64,000 bases of DNA. Origin: Sphingomonadales bacterium (GTDB taxonomy: Bacteria > Pseudomonadota > Alphaproteobacteria > Sphingomonadales > Sphingomonadaceae). The first letter of the stretch is position 1, and every line of letters starts with the position of its first letter. The DNA is taken from the NCBI GenBank assembly GCA_009995225.1, contig JAACPW010000001.1:62001-126000 (forward strand), written 5' to 3'. Shown here in pieces: positions 20,206 through 28,924 of the stretch. Position numbers and translations under genes: made by a program. The notes beneath the pieces were generated by a model, which was given only the letters and a program-made list of their open reading frames with translations, ran no database searches and was not told where the DNA came from.

Positions 20206-20628
20206 TCATGCCCGATGATAGGGATGCCCGGCAAGGATGGTCGTGGCGCGGTAGAGCTGTTCGATCAGCATCGCACGGGCCAGCATATGCGGCCAGGTCG
20301 CCGGACCGAAAGCGAGCAGCAGGTCCGCGCCGGCCCGCTCGGCGTCGGAATGGCCATCCGCCGCGCCCAGCATGAAGCGTGTTTCGCGCACGCCTTCATC
20401 CCGCCAGCGCCCCAAGAGATGCGCGAAATCCTCCGACGTCATGGCCTTGCCCCGCTCGTCCAGCAGCACGGTGCGGACAGGTGTGAGCGCATCGGCCAAC
20501 TTGCCCGCGCCAGTATCGGGCCATTCGGTCAGCTTGAAAGGCCAGGTCATGCGCTTGGCATAGCGATCCACCAGCTCGCCCTCAGGCGACCGGCCGATTT
20601 TCCCGCGCGCGATGATGTGGAGGAGGAT
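20206..20628 (-). CDS. rlmH: 23S rRNA (pseudouridine(1915)-N(3))-methyltransferase RlmH; start assigned to a non-canonical ATC codon
   Basis: (I)LLHIIARGKIGRSPEGELVDRYAKRMTWPFKLTEWPD...LLDERGKAMTSEDFAHLLGRWRDEGVRETRFMLGAADGH...ARAMLIEQLYRATTILAGHPYHRA. Family identity clear; start position inferred. Confidence 0.9.
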   Translation of the reverse strand: MLLHIIARGKIGRSPEGELVDRYAKRMTWPFKLTEWPDTGAGKLADALTPVRTVLLDERGKAMTSEDFAHLLGRWRDEGVRETRFMLGAADGHSDAERAGADLLLAFGPATWPHMLARAMLIEQLYRATTILAGHPYHRA

Positions 20629-20640
20629 AAAAGCGTCCTT

Positions 20641-20731
20641 TTCTCTCGCGGCACAAGGCTTCGCCTTGGCCTGCCGAGGGGGCGGCCTACCGGCCGGCGG
20701 GCGGTCGCCCTTGCGGCTCCCGAGAGCCGAT
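20641..20731 (-). repeat. structured intergenic repeat, copy D (reverse orientation)
   Basis: Reverse strand CGGCTC-TCGG-GAGCCG (20714-20729) + CAAG + GGCGACCGCC + CGCC ... CAAGGC-GAA-GCCTTG (20654-20668). Confidence 0.7.
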
Positions 20732-20740
20732 AATCGTGTT

Positions 20741-20850
20741 CCTCGGCCCGGAAAGCGGGCCGCAAGGCCACGCGGCCGCCCCGCAGGCGCTCGAGCCCGC
20801 AGGGCTCGAAACAGCGCCGAGGACGAAGGCGCGGAGGCGCCTTCGAAAAA
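20741..20850 (+). repeat. structured intergenic repeat, copy C (forward orientation)
   Basis: CGGCCCG-GAAAG-CGGGCCG (20744-20762) + CAAG + GCCACGCGGC + CGCC ... GAGCCC-GCA-GGGCTC ... GCCGAGGAC then GAAGGCGC-GGAG-GCGCCTTC (20825-20844). Confidence 0.75.
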
Positions 20851-20854
20851 CGGA

Positions 20855-21289
20855 CTACGCTCTACCCTGCTGCGGTTCGCCGCCCTCGAACGACCACATC
20901 CGCTCAAGGTTGTAGAAGGTGCGCACTTCGGGGCGGAACAGGTGAATCACCACGTCGCCCGCATCGATCAGCACCCAGTCAGCCGCCGGAAGGCCTTCGA
21001 TCCGGGCGTGCCCGAAACCGGCCTTCTTGATCTCCTCGGCCAGCTTCTGCGCCATCGACGCAACCTGACGGGTCGAACGGCCGCTGGCGATCACCATGTG
21101 ATCGGCAATCGAGCTTTTTCCCGCGAGCGGGATCGACACGATTTCCTGCGCCTGATCATCGTCAAGCTGAGCGAGCACAAGCTGGTGCAGGGCATCGGCG
21201 CCCATTTCAGGCTTGCCCTGCGATGGGGCGGCGGTGGCAGCAGCTTGCACTGCGCCAAGCGGAAGGGAAGCGACAAAGGCCTCGGACAT
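20855..21289 (-). CDS. rsfS: ribosome silencing factor
   Basis: LHQLVLAQLDDDQAQEIVSIPLAGKSSIADHMVIASGRSTRQVASMAQKLAEEIKKAG...ADWVLIDAGDVVIHLFRPEVRTFYNLERMW. Confidence 0.95.
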   Translation of the reverse strand: MSEAFVASLPLGAVQAAATAAPSQGKPEMGADALHQLVLAQLDDDQAQEIVSIPLAGKSSIADHMVIASGRSTRQVASMAQKLAEEIKKAGFGHARIEGLPAADWVLIDAGDVVIHLFRPEVRTFYNLERMWSFEGGEPQQGRA

Positions 21290-21376
21290 GGGCAATCGAA
21301 TATCTCCAGAGTTTGAGGTCAATGCAGGCCACATGACGCAAGCGGGCAGGCAACCGGGCCGAAACGCTGGCGCGCT

Positions 21377-22126
21377 TCATGCCTCGGCCTCTTGCCGGAG
21401 CTTGCGGAATGTCAGCCGGTCACGCACCCCTGCCCTTCGATCCTGACGGTCCGCGCCTTGACCATGCCCGTCATGGGCAAGCAAAGCATCGGCCCACCCG
21501 GCATGGGCACGGCGAATGGCCGTGGCCGAGCGGTCGTCCGGATCGAAACGCATTAACACCAGGGCCGGTGCGCTCCATTGCCCCCGTTTCCGAATGCTGG
21601 CGGCAGACACACGATAGCGTCTGAGCCAGGCCATGGCGGGGCTCGTCATAGCGCCTGTATCATAGCCGGGACGGGCGATCACCGCAATCGGCATTGTCCG
21701 CGCCAATCTCCGCCAGTCTTTCCAGCGGTGCAATTGAGCGAGATTATCCGATCCCATCAGCCAGATAAACCGCCGCTTGGGATAGCGCCGGACCAACCGC
21801 GCAAGCGTATCGACCGTGTAGCGGGTGCCCAATTGCTGCTCGATGATGGTGGGCACGATCCGCGCCCGCCGGGCCTGCTGGCGCGCCGAAAGCAGCCGCG
21901 CGGCCAGCGGCGCCATGCCTTCGCGCCGTTTCAGCGGATTGCCGGGCGATACCAGCCACCATGTCTCGTCCAGCCCCAGTGCCTCGCCGGCGAACAGCGT
22001 GATCTTCCGGTGCCCGCCATGCGCAGGGTTGAAGCTGCCGCCGAGCAGCCCGGTCAGTTGGGGTGGCGCAGGCAATGGCTTGGGTGGGCTTACGGGCGTG
22101 TCTGGCCCGCGCCGCGAACCTGCCAC
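21377..22126 (-). CDS. nadD: nicotinate-nucleotide adenylyltransferase
   Basis: TGLLGGSFNPAHGGHRKITLFAGEALGLDETWWLVSPGNPLKRREGMAPLAARL...RRFIWLMGSDNLAQLHRWKDW. Confidence 0.94.
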   Translation of the reverse strand: MAGSRRGPDTPVSPPKPLPAPPQLTGLLGGSFNPAHGGHRKITLFAGEALGLDETWWLVSPGNPLKRREGMAPLAARLLSARQQARRARIVPTIIEQQLGTRYTVDTLARLVRRYPKRRFIWLMGSDNLAQLHRWKDWRRLARTMPIAVIARPGYDTGAMTSPAMAWLRRYRVSAASIRKRGQWSAPALVLMRFDPDDRSATAIRRAHAGWADALLAHDGHGQGADRQDRRAGVRDRLTFRKLRQEAEA

Positions 22127-23370
22127 TTGTAGGTCGTCAGCCCTTCCAGCGCCACAGGCCCGCGTGCGTGCAGACGCCCGGTGGCGATGCCGATTTCCGC
22201 GCCCAGCCCGAATTCGCCCCCGTCGGCAAATTGCGAGGATGCATTGTGCATCACGATCGCGCTGTCGACTTCGTTGAGGAAGCGTTCGGCCGCAGCGTCA
22301 TCGGCGGTGACGATGACATCGGTATGCGCGGAGGAGTGGCGGGCGATGTGGGCGAGAGCCTCGTCCAGCCCATCGACGATGGCGACAGACAGAATCGCAT
22401 CGAGATATTCGGTGTCCCAGTCATTCGCGCTGGCAGGGATCACCCGCCGGTCGAGCGCCCGCGCGCGTCCGTCACCGCGCACTTCGCAGCCCTTGGCGAT
22501 CAGCGCCGCGATCAGGGCGCTGGCTTCCTGATAGGACGAATCGATCAGCAGTGTCTCCATCGCCCCGCAGATGCCGGTGCGGCGCAGCTTGGCGTTGAGC
22601 GCGATCTGCTCCGCCATCGCCGGATCGGCAGCGGCGTGGATGTAGGTGTGGCAAATACCATCAAGGTGCGCGAGCACGGGCACCCGCGCATCGGCCTGCA
22701 CCCGCGCCACCAAGCTCTTGCCTCCGCGCGGCACGATCATGTCGATCAGCCCGCTCGCCGTCAGCATCGCACCCACGCAGGCGCGGTCTTGCGACGGCAT
22801 GAGCTGCACCGCATCGGCCGGCACGCCGCCGCGTTCCAGCCCGGCGACCAGCGCGGCGTGAAGCGCGCGGTTCGAATGCACCGCCTCGCTGCCCCCGCGC
22901 AGCAAGGCGGCATTGCCCGCCCGCACGCATAGTGCAGCAGCATCGGCAGTCACATTGGGGCGGCTTTCGTAGATGATCCCGATCACGCCAATCGGCACGC
23001 GGATGCGCTGCATCTTGAGCCCATTGGGACGCGCGGACGAATCGATCACGTCGCCCACCGGATCGGGAAGATCGGCGACCGCGTCCACCGCATCGGCAAT
23101 CGCGCCCAGACGCGCCTCGTCCAGCGCAAGGCGGTCCAGCATGGCCTTGGCAAGGCCGTTGGCCTCGCCTGCGGCGATGTCCCTGGCATTGGCGGTGAGG
23201 ATTTCCGGCGCGGCGGCACGCACGGCCTGCGCGGCCAGATGCAGCGCGGCGGCACGGGCTTCGCTGGGCATGGCAGCCAGCGCGCGCTGTGCGCTGCGCG
23301 CCGCGCGCGCCATATCGGGAACCAGAGCGGCAGGATCGGCGGATTGGGTTTGTTCAGCTTGATAGGTCAT
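22090..23370 (-). CDS. proA: glutamate-5-semialdehyde dehydrogenase
   Basis: IRVPIGVIGIIYESRPNVTADAAALCVRAGNAALLRGGSEAVHSNRALHAALVAGLE...PRGGKSLVARVQADARVPVLAHLDGICHTYI. Confidence 0.96.
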   Translation of the reverse strand: MTYQAEQTQSADPAALVPDMARAARSAQRALAAMPSEARAAALHLAAQAVRAAAPEILTANARDIAAGEANGLAKAMLDRLALDEARLGAIADAVDAVADLPDPVGDVIDSSARPNGLKMQRIRVPIGVIGIIYESRPNVTADAAALCVRAGNAALLRGGSEAVHSNRALHAALVAGLERGGVPADAVQLMPSQDRACVGAMLTASGLIDMIVPRGGKSLVARVQADARVPVLAHLDGICHTYIHAAADPAMAEQIALNAKLRRTGICGAMETLLIDSSYQEASALIAALIAKGCEVRGDGRARALDRRVIPASANDWDTEYLDAILSVAIVDGLDEALAHIARHSSAHTDVIVTADDAAAERFLNEVDSAIVMHNASSQFADGGEFGLGAEIGIATGRLHARGPVALEGLTTYKWQVRGAGQTRP

Positions 23371-23569
23371 GGCGCGCAGCCTTAGCATTTCTGCGCCGCG
23401 CTGTCAGGTCATGCGAGTCGCAGGGTGCAAAATCACTGCCGAAACCGCCCATCCGGTTTTGTTCCGCCGCCCCGATGCAAACGATGATCAATTCATCGTG
23501 ATTCCCTGTCAGCTCACCTGTAAAGCCGTCAAGGGATTCGACCCGCAGGCCCACCGCTGATAGCGCGCC

Positions 23570-24781
23570 TTGGCGTGGGGCATAGATAAAAAATCGGGGC
23601 CGCAATTGTCAGAGAAGATTATCACCCAATCGCGGGGCGAGCGGCTGCGTCGGTGGTTCCCCGAACGCGAGTTCTTCATGCGTGCCGATGGGCAGGTGCG
23701 TTTCATCAAGATTTCGTCAAAGTTGCAGATGCGCGTCGCCGCCGGCGTCGTGGCGATGGTGCTGTTCTGGCTTGTCGCGCTCGCCGTGATGGCCTGGGGG
23801 CAATACCGCGCACAGGCCGATCTCGCCTCCTTCGCCGAAAAGCGCGCCGAAGTTGCGAGCGCCGATGAACGCATCAAGGCTTATGGCGGCAATGTCGACA
23901 AGGTGGTCGATGACCTCAAGGAACGTCAGGCCTTCCTTGAAGAAATGGCGCGGATGCTGCCTGAAGATATCATTGCGCAAGGCGCGGCCAGCGGCACGGT
24001 CACTGATTCCGCCACCGAAGCGGCCAGGACGATCGAAAAGGTCGGCGCGATGATCCCGCAGGCGCGCGGTCTCGCCGAAATCGAAGCCCGCCAGCTTGCT
24101 CTTGTGGAACGCCTCACCCGCTTTGCCGATGCCCGCGCGAACCGTGCAGAGGCCGCGATGCGCAAGCTCAACCTCGATCCCGCCGCGATGAGCCGTCAGG
24201 CGCGGCAGGCCATGGGTGGTCCCTTTGAAGCCGTCACGGGCCCCGACAAGATCGACCCGCGCTTCGAACGCCTCGGCCTCAGCCTTGCCCGCATGGCCGC
24301 GCTCGAACGCGCGCTTGACGGTATTCCGCAGGTGGTGCCCGCCAGCATCCAGAACATCACGTCAGGCTTTGGCTATCGCCGCGATCCATTCAACGGACGC
24401 GGGGCGATGCATGCCGGGCTCGACTTCCGCGGTGCGACCGGTTCCCCCATCTTTGCCGCTGCCGAAGGGCGCGTGACCTTTGCAGGGACCAAGTCGGGCT
24501 ATGGCCAGGCGATTGAAATCACGCATGGTAACGGAATGTTGACCCGCTATGCCCACTTGTCGCGGATTGACGTGACAGCCGGCCAATCGGTTGACGCCGG
24601 GGCCACCATCGGCGGGCTTGGCAGCACCGGGCGGTCGACTGGGCCGCACCTGCATTTCGAAGTTCGCATCAATGATCGCGCGGTCAATCCGCGTCCGTTT
24701 CTGGAGGCTGCCCCCGATGTTCTCAAAGAAGTCCGCAGCGGCCGATCCGGCCGGCACGCCGCCCGCGCCGCGTCCCGCTAA
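23570..24781 (+). CDS. M23 family metallopeptidase
   Basis: TM helix, coiled coil, then ITSGFGYRRDPFNGRGAMHAGLDFRGATGSPIFAAAEGRVTFAGTKSGYGQAIEITHGNGMLTRYAHLSRIDVTAGQSVDAGATIGGLGSTGRSTGPHLHFEVR. Confidence 0.94.
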   Translation: MAWGIDKKSGPQLSEKIITQSRGERLRRWFPEREFFMRADGQVRFIKISSKLQMRVAAGVVAMVLFWLVALAVMAWGQYRAQADLASFAEKRAEVASADERIKAYGGNVDKVVDDLKERQAFLEEMARMLPEDIIAQGAASGTVTDSATEAARTIEKVGAMIPQARGLAEIEARQLALVERLTRFADARANRAEAAMRKLNLDPAAMSRQARQAMGGPFEAVTGPDKIDPRFERLGLSLARMAALERALDGIPQVVPASIQNITSGFGYRRDPFNGRGAMHAGLDFRGATGSPIFAAAEGRVTFAGTKSGYGQAIEITHGNGMLTRYAHLSRIDVTAGQSVDAGATIGGLGSTGRSTGPHLHFEVRINDRAVNPRPFLEAAPDVLKEVRSGRSGRHAARAASR

Positions 24782-25160
24782 CAGGAGCAGCAGTATGGCA
24801 TCGGGTTCGACCTTTTCGGTGATCGGCGCGGACGTGACGATCACGGGCAATGTCAGCGCATCGGCCGATCTGCACATCGACGGGACGATCGAAGGCGACA
24901 TCACCTGCGCCTCGCTGGTGCAGGGCGAAAAGAGCGTCATCAGCGGCGCGGTTGTGGCGGAAAGCGCCAGGCTTGCGGGCAAGGTGTCGGGATCGATCGC
25001 CGCGCGCGAACTGGTGGTTCTCAAATCGGCCCGGATCGACGGCGATGTCCATTATGACGCGCTGACGATCGAGCAGGGCGCAGAGGTCGACGGACGCTTT
25101 GCTCCCAATGCCCGTCAGGCGGTGAAAGCTGTGCCGAGCAGCGTCGAAGCCGCCGAATAA
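24717..25160 (+). CDS. bactofilin (polymer-forming cytoskeletal protein)
   Basis: MFSKKSAAADPAG...FSVIGADVTITGNVSASADLHIDGTIEGDITCASLVQGEKSVISGAVVAESARLAGKVSGSIAARELVVLKSARIDGDVHYDALTIEQGAEVDGRF; start overlaps the M23 gene. Confidence 0.92.
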   Translation: MFSKKSAAADPAGTPPAPRPANRSSSMASGSTFSVIGADVTITGNVSASADLHIDGTIEGDITCASLVQGEKSVISGAVVAESARLAGKVSGSIAARELVVLKSARIDGDVHYDALTIEQGAEVDGRFAPNARQAVKAVPSSVEAAE

Positions 25161-25164
25161 GGCG

Positions 25165-26856
25165 CTACAGCACCTCGGCCCGCAACGTCTTGCGATCCAG
25201 CTTGCCGATGATCGTCTTGGGCAGGCTTTCGCGGATCACCACGGAATCGACCCGTTCGTGCTTGCCGATCTTGGCGTTGAGCCATGCGGCCAATTCCTCA
25301 GCCGTGGCTGATGCGTCCTCGTTCAGCGTGACATAGGCACGCGGCACTTCGCCGCGCTGCGCGTCAGGCACACCGATCACCAGCGCCTCCTTGACCGCTG
25401 CGTGTTCAAGGATCACATCCTCGACCACGCTGGGAAACACCTTGAAACCGTTCACCGCGATCATGTCCTTGATGCGGTCGACGATTTCGAGGAACCCGTC
25501 CTCATCCACCCGTGCGACATCGCCCGTGCGCAGGTAGCGTTTGCCATCGCGCTCCGCAAAGCAATCGGCGTCGTTTTCGGGCCGGTTCCAATAGCCGCGC
25601 ATCACCTGCGGGCCGCAGACGGCAAGCTCCCCCGGCTCGCCTTCGGGGGCCAGCTTCGAGGGATCTTCCTTGTCGAGCAGGATCACTTCGGTTCCCGCGA
25701 CTAACTGGCCAATGGTGCCACGCTTGCGGAACCCGTCATAGGGGTTGGCCGACACCACACCGGCGCTTTCGGTGAGGCCGTAGCCTTCGACCAGCCGCAC
25801 GCCGGTCGCCTCTTCAAAGCGGACATGGACCGGCCCCGGCATCGGCGCGCCGCCGGAAATGCAGATCTTGAGGCTGGAAAGGTCGGTCTTGGCCAGATCG
25901 GGGTGATCGAGCATCGCCTGAAACATCGTCGGCACGCCGGGAAAGCCGGTGCAGCGGTATTTCTGGATCGTTTCCAGAACCTGCTTGGTTTCGAACCGGG
26001 GGACCATCGCGATCGACGCACCGGTGACACAAGCGTGGTTGAGCAGCGCGGTGTTGGCGAAGACGTGGAAGAACGGCAGCGCGCCCATGAACACCTCGCC
26101 TTGCGCATTACCGAAGGGGTTGATGCCTGCGACCTGCTGCGCGTTCACCGAAAGCTGGTCATGCCCCAGCATCGCACCCTTGGGCCGCCCGGTGGTGCCG
26201 CCGGTGTATTGCAACAGGGCAAGGTCAGATGCGGTGACTTCGATGGGCGTGAACGGCCGGTTCGGCGTCATGTCGGCCCAGCGGCGGATTGCCGAGCCTT
26301 CGCCGCCATAGGCGACATCGGCAATCTGGCTGCGCTTCAGCAGCTTCAGCGCCGCGCCCTTGTACCACGGCAGCATATCGGCAAGGCTGCCGACGACCAG
26401 CGTTTCGAGCCCGGACCCGTCCAGCACCTTCTTCGCGGTCTTGTAGAGTTCCGGCACATCCAGCGTCACCAGCACCCGCGTGCCGGAATCGCCCACCTGC
26501 CAGCTCAATTCCTCGACCGAATAGAGCGGCGAGAAGTTCACCACCACCGCGCCCGCCATCATCGCACCGTAATAGGCGGCGGCGTAGATCGGCACATTGG
26601 GCAGGAACAGGCCGACCCGGTCGCCCTTCACGATGCCCGCTTCGGTCAGACCCAACGCAAAAGCCTGCGCCTGCGCGAAGATCTGTTTGTAGCTGTAGGT
26701 GCGCCCCAAAAAGTGCAGGAACGGCGCATCCGGATTGGCGCGGACGCTGCGTTCCAGCATCGCCGGAAGGCTCATCGGTTCAAACCGGGTGTCGAGGGGC
26801 GTGGGGTGGTGATAGGCGGCATTACTGACAGGCATGTCAATAATACTGGCGGACAA
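25165..26856 (-). CDS. fadD: long-chain fatty acid--CoA ligase
   Basis: LLQYTGGTTGRPKGAMLGHDQL, EGYGLTESAGVVSANPYDG, RTGDVARVDEDGFLEIVDRIKDMIAVNGFKVFPSVVEDVI. Confidence 0.92.
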   Translation of the reverse strand: MSASIIDMPVSNAAYHHPTPLDTRFEPMSLPAMLERSVRANPDAPFLHFLGRTYSYKQIFAQAQAFALGLTEAGIVKGDRVGLFLPNVPIYAAAYYGAMMAGAVVVNFSPLYSVEELSWQVGDSGTRVLVTLDVPELYKTAKKVLDGSGLETLVVGSLADMLPWYKGAALKLLKRSQIADVAYGGEGSAIRRWADMTPNRPFTPIEVTASDLALLQYTGGTTGRPKGAMLGHDQLSVNAQQVAGINPFGNAQGEVFMGALPFFHVFANTALLNHACVTGASIAMVPRFETKQVLETIQKYRCTGFPGVPTMFQAMLDHPDLAKTDLSSLKICISGGAPMPGPVHVRFEEATGVRLVEGYGLTESAGVVSANPYDGFRKRGTIGQLVAGTEVILLDKEDPSKLAPEGEPGELAVCGPQVMRGYWNRPENDADCFAERDGKRYLRTGDVARVDEDGFLEIVDRIKDMIAVNGFKVFPSVVEDVILEHAAVKEALVIGVPDAQRGEVPRAYVTLNEDASATAEELAAWLNAKIGKHERVDSVVIRESLPKTIIGKLDRKTLRAEVL

Positions 26857-26930
26857 TCACACGGCGCACAAGCGAAAGTCGCGGGCGCCTTGTCGCTTTT
26901 TGCACGGCGACAGCATGGGTAGCCAGAGGT

Positions 26931-26959
26931 TGCCGGGGCGGCCGAAACCCGCCCCGGCA
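26931..26959 (-). terminator. hairpin downstream of the DUF1013 gene (no clear poly-U)
   Basis: TGCCGGGGCG...CGCCCCGGCA inverted repeat just after the stop. Confidence 0.5.
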
Positions 26960-26966
26960 CCGTCAA

Positions 26967-27710
26967 TCAGTTCGAGATGAACCCGCTTTCGGGGTCGATC
27001 TTTTCTTCGGCCGCTTCGGCAGCGCGGCGTGCGGCGAGCCAGGCTTCGGCCTCGGCTTCCTGCGCGGCCTTGCCTGCGGCCTGAACAGTGGCATCACGCT
27101 CTGCACGCAGTTCCGCGATCAGATTTTCGCGGTCGTTACGCTCGGGCTTGGCGGGGGCATCGACGTCTTCGACGATCCCGGCGCGCTTGGCCGCCTTGGC
27201 CACCATCGCATCGAGTTCGCGCTGCGAACACAGGCCCAGAGTCACAGGATCCTTGGGCGTGATGTTCTGGATGTTCCAGTGGCTGCGATCGCGGATCGCG
27301 CCGATGGTGTTGCGGGTGGTGCCGATCAACTTGCCGATCTGCGCGTCGGACACTTCGGGGTGGCTGCGCAGGATCCAGGCGATGCCATCAGGCTTGTCCT
27401 GACGCTTCGACACCGGAGTGTAGCGCGGGCCCTTGGTCCGGGTCACTTCGACCGGGGCCTTGTGCATCTTGAGCGAATAGGTCGCGTCTTCCTGACCCTT
27501 CTCGATCTCGCCCTGCGTCAACTCGCCCGCGTGAACCGGATCACGCCCGGTATACTTGCTGCTGGCCAGATCATCGGCCATCGCCTGCACTTCAAGAATG
27601 TGGAGGCCGCAGAACTCGGCGATCTGCTCAAACGAGAGCGCGGTGTTGTCCACCAGCCACGTCGCAGTGGCATGCGGCATCAGCGGCTTGGGCTGATCCT
27701 TGGTCGCCAT
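26967..27710 (-). CDS. DUF1013 protein, TrcR-family cell-cycle transcriptional regulator
   Basis: MPHATATWLVDNTALSFEQIAEFCGLHILEVQAMADD...DGIAWILRSHPEVSDAQIGKLIGTTRNTIGAIRDRSHWNIQNITPKDPVTLGLCSQRELD. Confidence 0.9.
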   Translation of the reverse strand: MATKDQPKPLMPHATATWLVDNTALSFEQIAEFCGLHILEVQAMADDLASSKYTGRDPVHAGELTQGEIEKGQEDATYSLKMHKAPVEVTRTKGPRYTPVSKRQDKPDGIAWILRSHPEVSDAQIGKLIGTTRNTIGAIRDRSHWNIQNITPKDPVTLGLCSQRELDAMVAKAAKRAGIVEDVDAPAKPERNDRENLIAELRAERDATVQAAGKAAQEAEAEAWLAARRAAEAAEEKIDPESGFISN

Positions 27711-27736
27711 GGGGAAATCTCCGTTGAAAATGAAAG

Positions 27737-27763
27737 GGCCGCCCCTTTCGGAGCGGCCACATT
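27737..27763 (-). terminator. intrinsic terminator-like hairpin downstream of the glycosyltransferase
   Basis: Reverse strand GGCCGCTCCGAAAGGGGCGGCCCTTTCATTTT. Confidence 0.6.
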
Positions 27764-27811
27764 GGATTTACAGATAGGCCAATTGCGCAGAAACGGCAAG
27801 CAAACCTTGAA

Positions 27812-28924
27812 TCAAAACGCCTGCGCAGCCTGAAGCGATACCGCCTCGTCCGCCTGCAAGGGCACCAGGCCTGCCAGGAACTGTTGCGTGGCGGCCTCCC
27901 ACGAATAGCTCGCGCCATAGGCTGCGCAGGCCGAACGGTCGCAATAGCGGGCCGCGTCAATGGCGCGGGTGAGGTCTTCGGACAACGCGCCGACGGCATC
28001 GGTAACGATATCGAGCGGTCCGGCCACCGGAAAAGCGGCCACCGGAGTCCCGCAGGCCAGTGCCTCGATCATCACGAGCCCGAAGGTATCGGTGCGGCTG
28101 GGAAAAACGAACACGTCGGCGCCCGCATAACAGCCCGCCAGATCCGCCCCAATGCGCTTGCCAAGGAACAGCGCATCGGGAAACTTCGCCTGCAACCCGG
28201 CACGCGCCGGCCCGTCACCCACCACCACCTTGGTGCCGGGATAGGGGCAGGCGAGGAAGGCCTCGATATTCTTCTCGACCGCCACCCGCCCGACATACAG
28301 CAGGATCGGCCCGGCGATCCCGGCATATTCGGGCGGCGGCAGGGCGGTGGGCGAGAAACACGCCAAGTCGACACCGCGGCTCCAGTGGGTGAGCCGGGTC
28401 AGGCCCTGTTCGCGCAACTGGGTCCGGATCGTCTCGGTGGCGACCATGATGCTTTGCGCGGGGCGGTGGAACCAGCGGATATAGGGCCAGAAGACACGCG
28501 CCGGCAGACGGGTGCGGCGGGCGAGGTAATCGGGAAACTGGGTGTGATAGGCGGTGGTGAAGGGCACCTTGCGGCGCAGACAATACCGCCGCGCGGCCAA
28601 TCCCAAGGGGCCTTCGGTGGCAATATGCACCGCCTGGGGTGCGATGCGCGCGAGATGCCGTCCGACAGCACCCGGCGCGGTCAGGGCGAGGCGGATTTCG
28701 GGATAGGTGGGCGCGGGGATCGACGGATAGCCTTCGGGCGAAATCACCGTGACGTCATGGCCCCAGCCGCGCAGCACGTCGCATGTGGTCGACAGCGTGC
28801 GCACCACCCCATTGGTCTGCGGATGCCAGGCATCGGTGACGATTGCGATGGATGCAGGCGCAATCGAAGCGGGCACAGGTGCAGGAGAGGCGTTATCGGG
28901 CTGGATCGTGGTGTACCGGTTCAC
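27812..28924 (-). CDS. glycosyltransferase family 1/4 (GDP-mannose-dependent mannosyltransferase-like)
   Basis: IAIVTDAWHPQTNGVVRTLSTTCDVLRGWGHDVTVISPEG...LLYVGRVAVEKNIEAFL; GTG start at 28924 overlaps the upstream TGA. Confidence 0.9.
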   Translation of the reverse strand: MNRYTTIQPDNASPAPVPASIAPASIAIVTDAWHPQTNGVVRTLSTTCDVLRGWGHDVTVISPEGYPSIPAPTYPEIRLALTAPGAVGRHLARIAPQAVHIATEGPLGLAARRYCLRRKVPFTTAYHTQFPDYLARRTRLPARVFWPYIRWFHRPAQSIMVATETIRTQLREQGLTRLTHWSRGVDLACFSPTALPPPEYAGIAGPILLYVGRVAVEKNIEAFLACPYPGTKVVVGDGPARAGLQAKFPDALFLGKRIGADLAGCYAGADVFVFPSRTDTFGLVMIEALACGTPVAAFPVAGPLDIVTDAVGALSEDLTRAIDAARYCDRSACAAYGASYSWEAATQQFLAGLVPLQADEAVSLQAAQAF

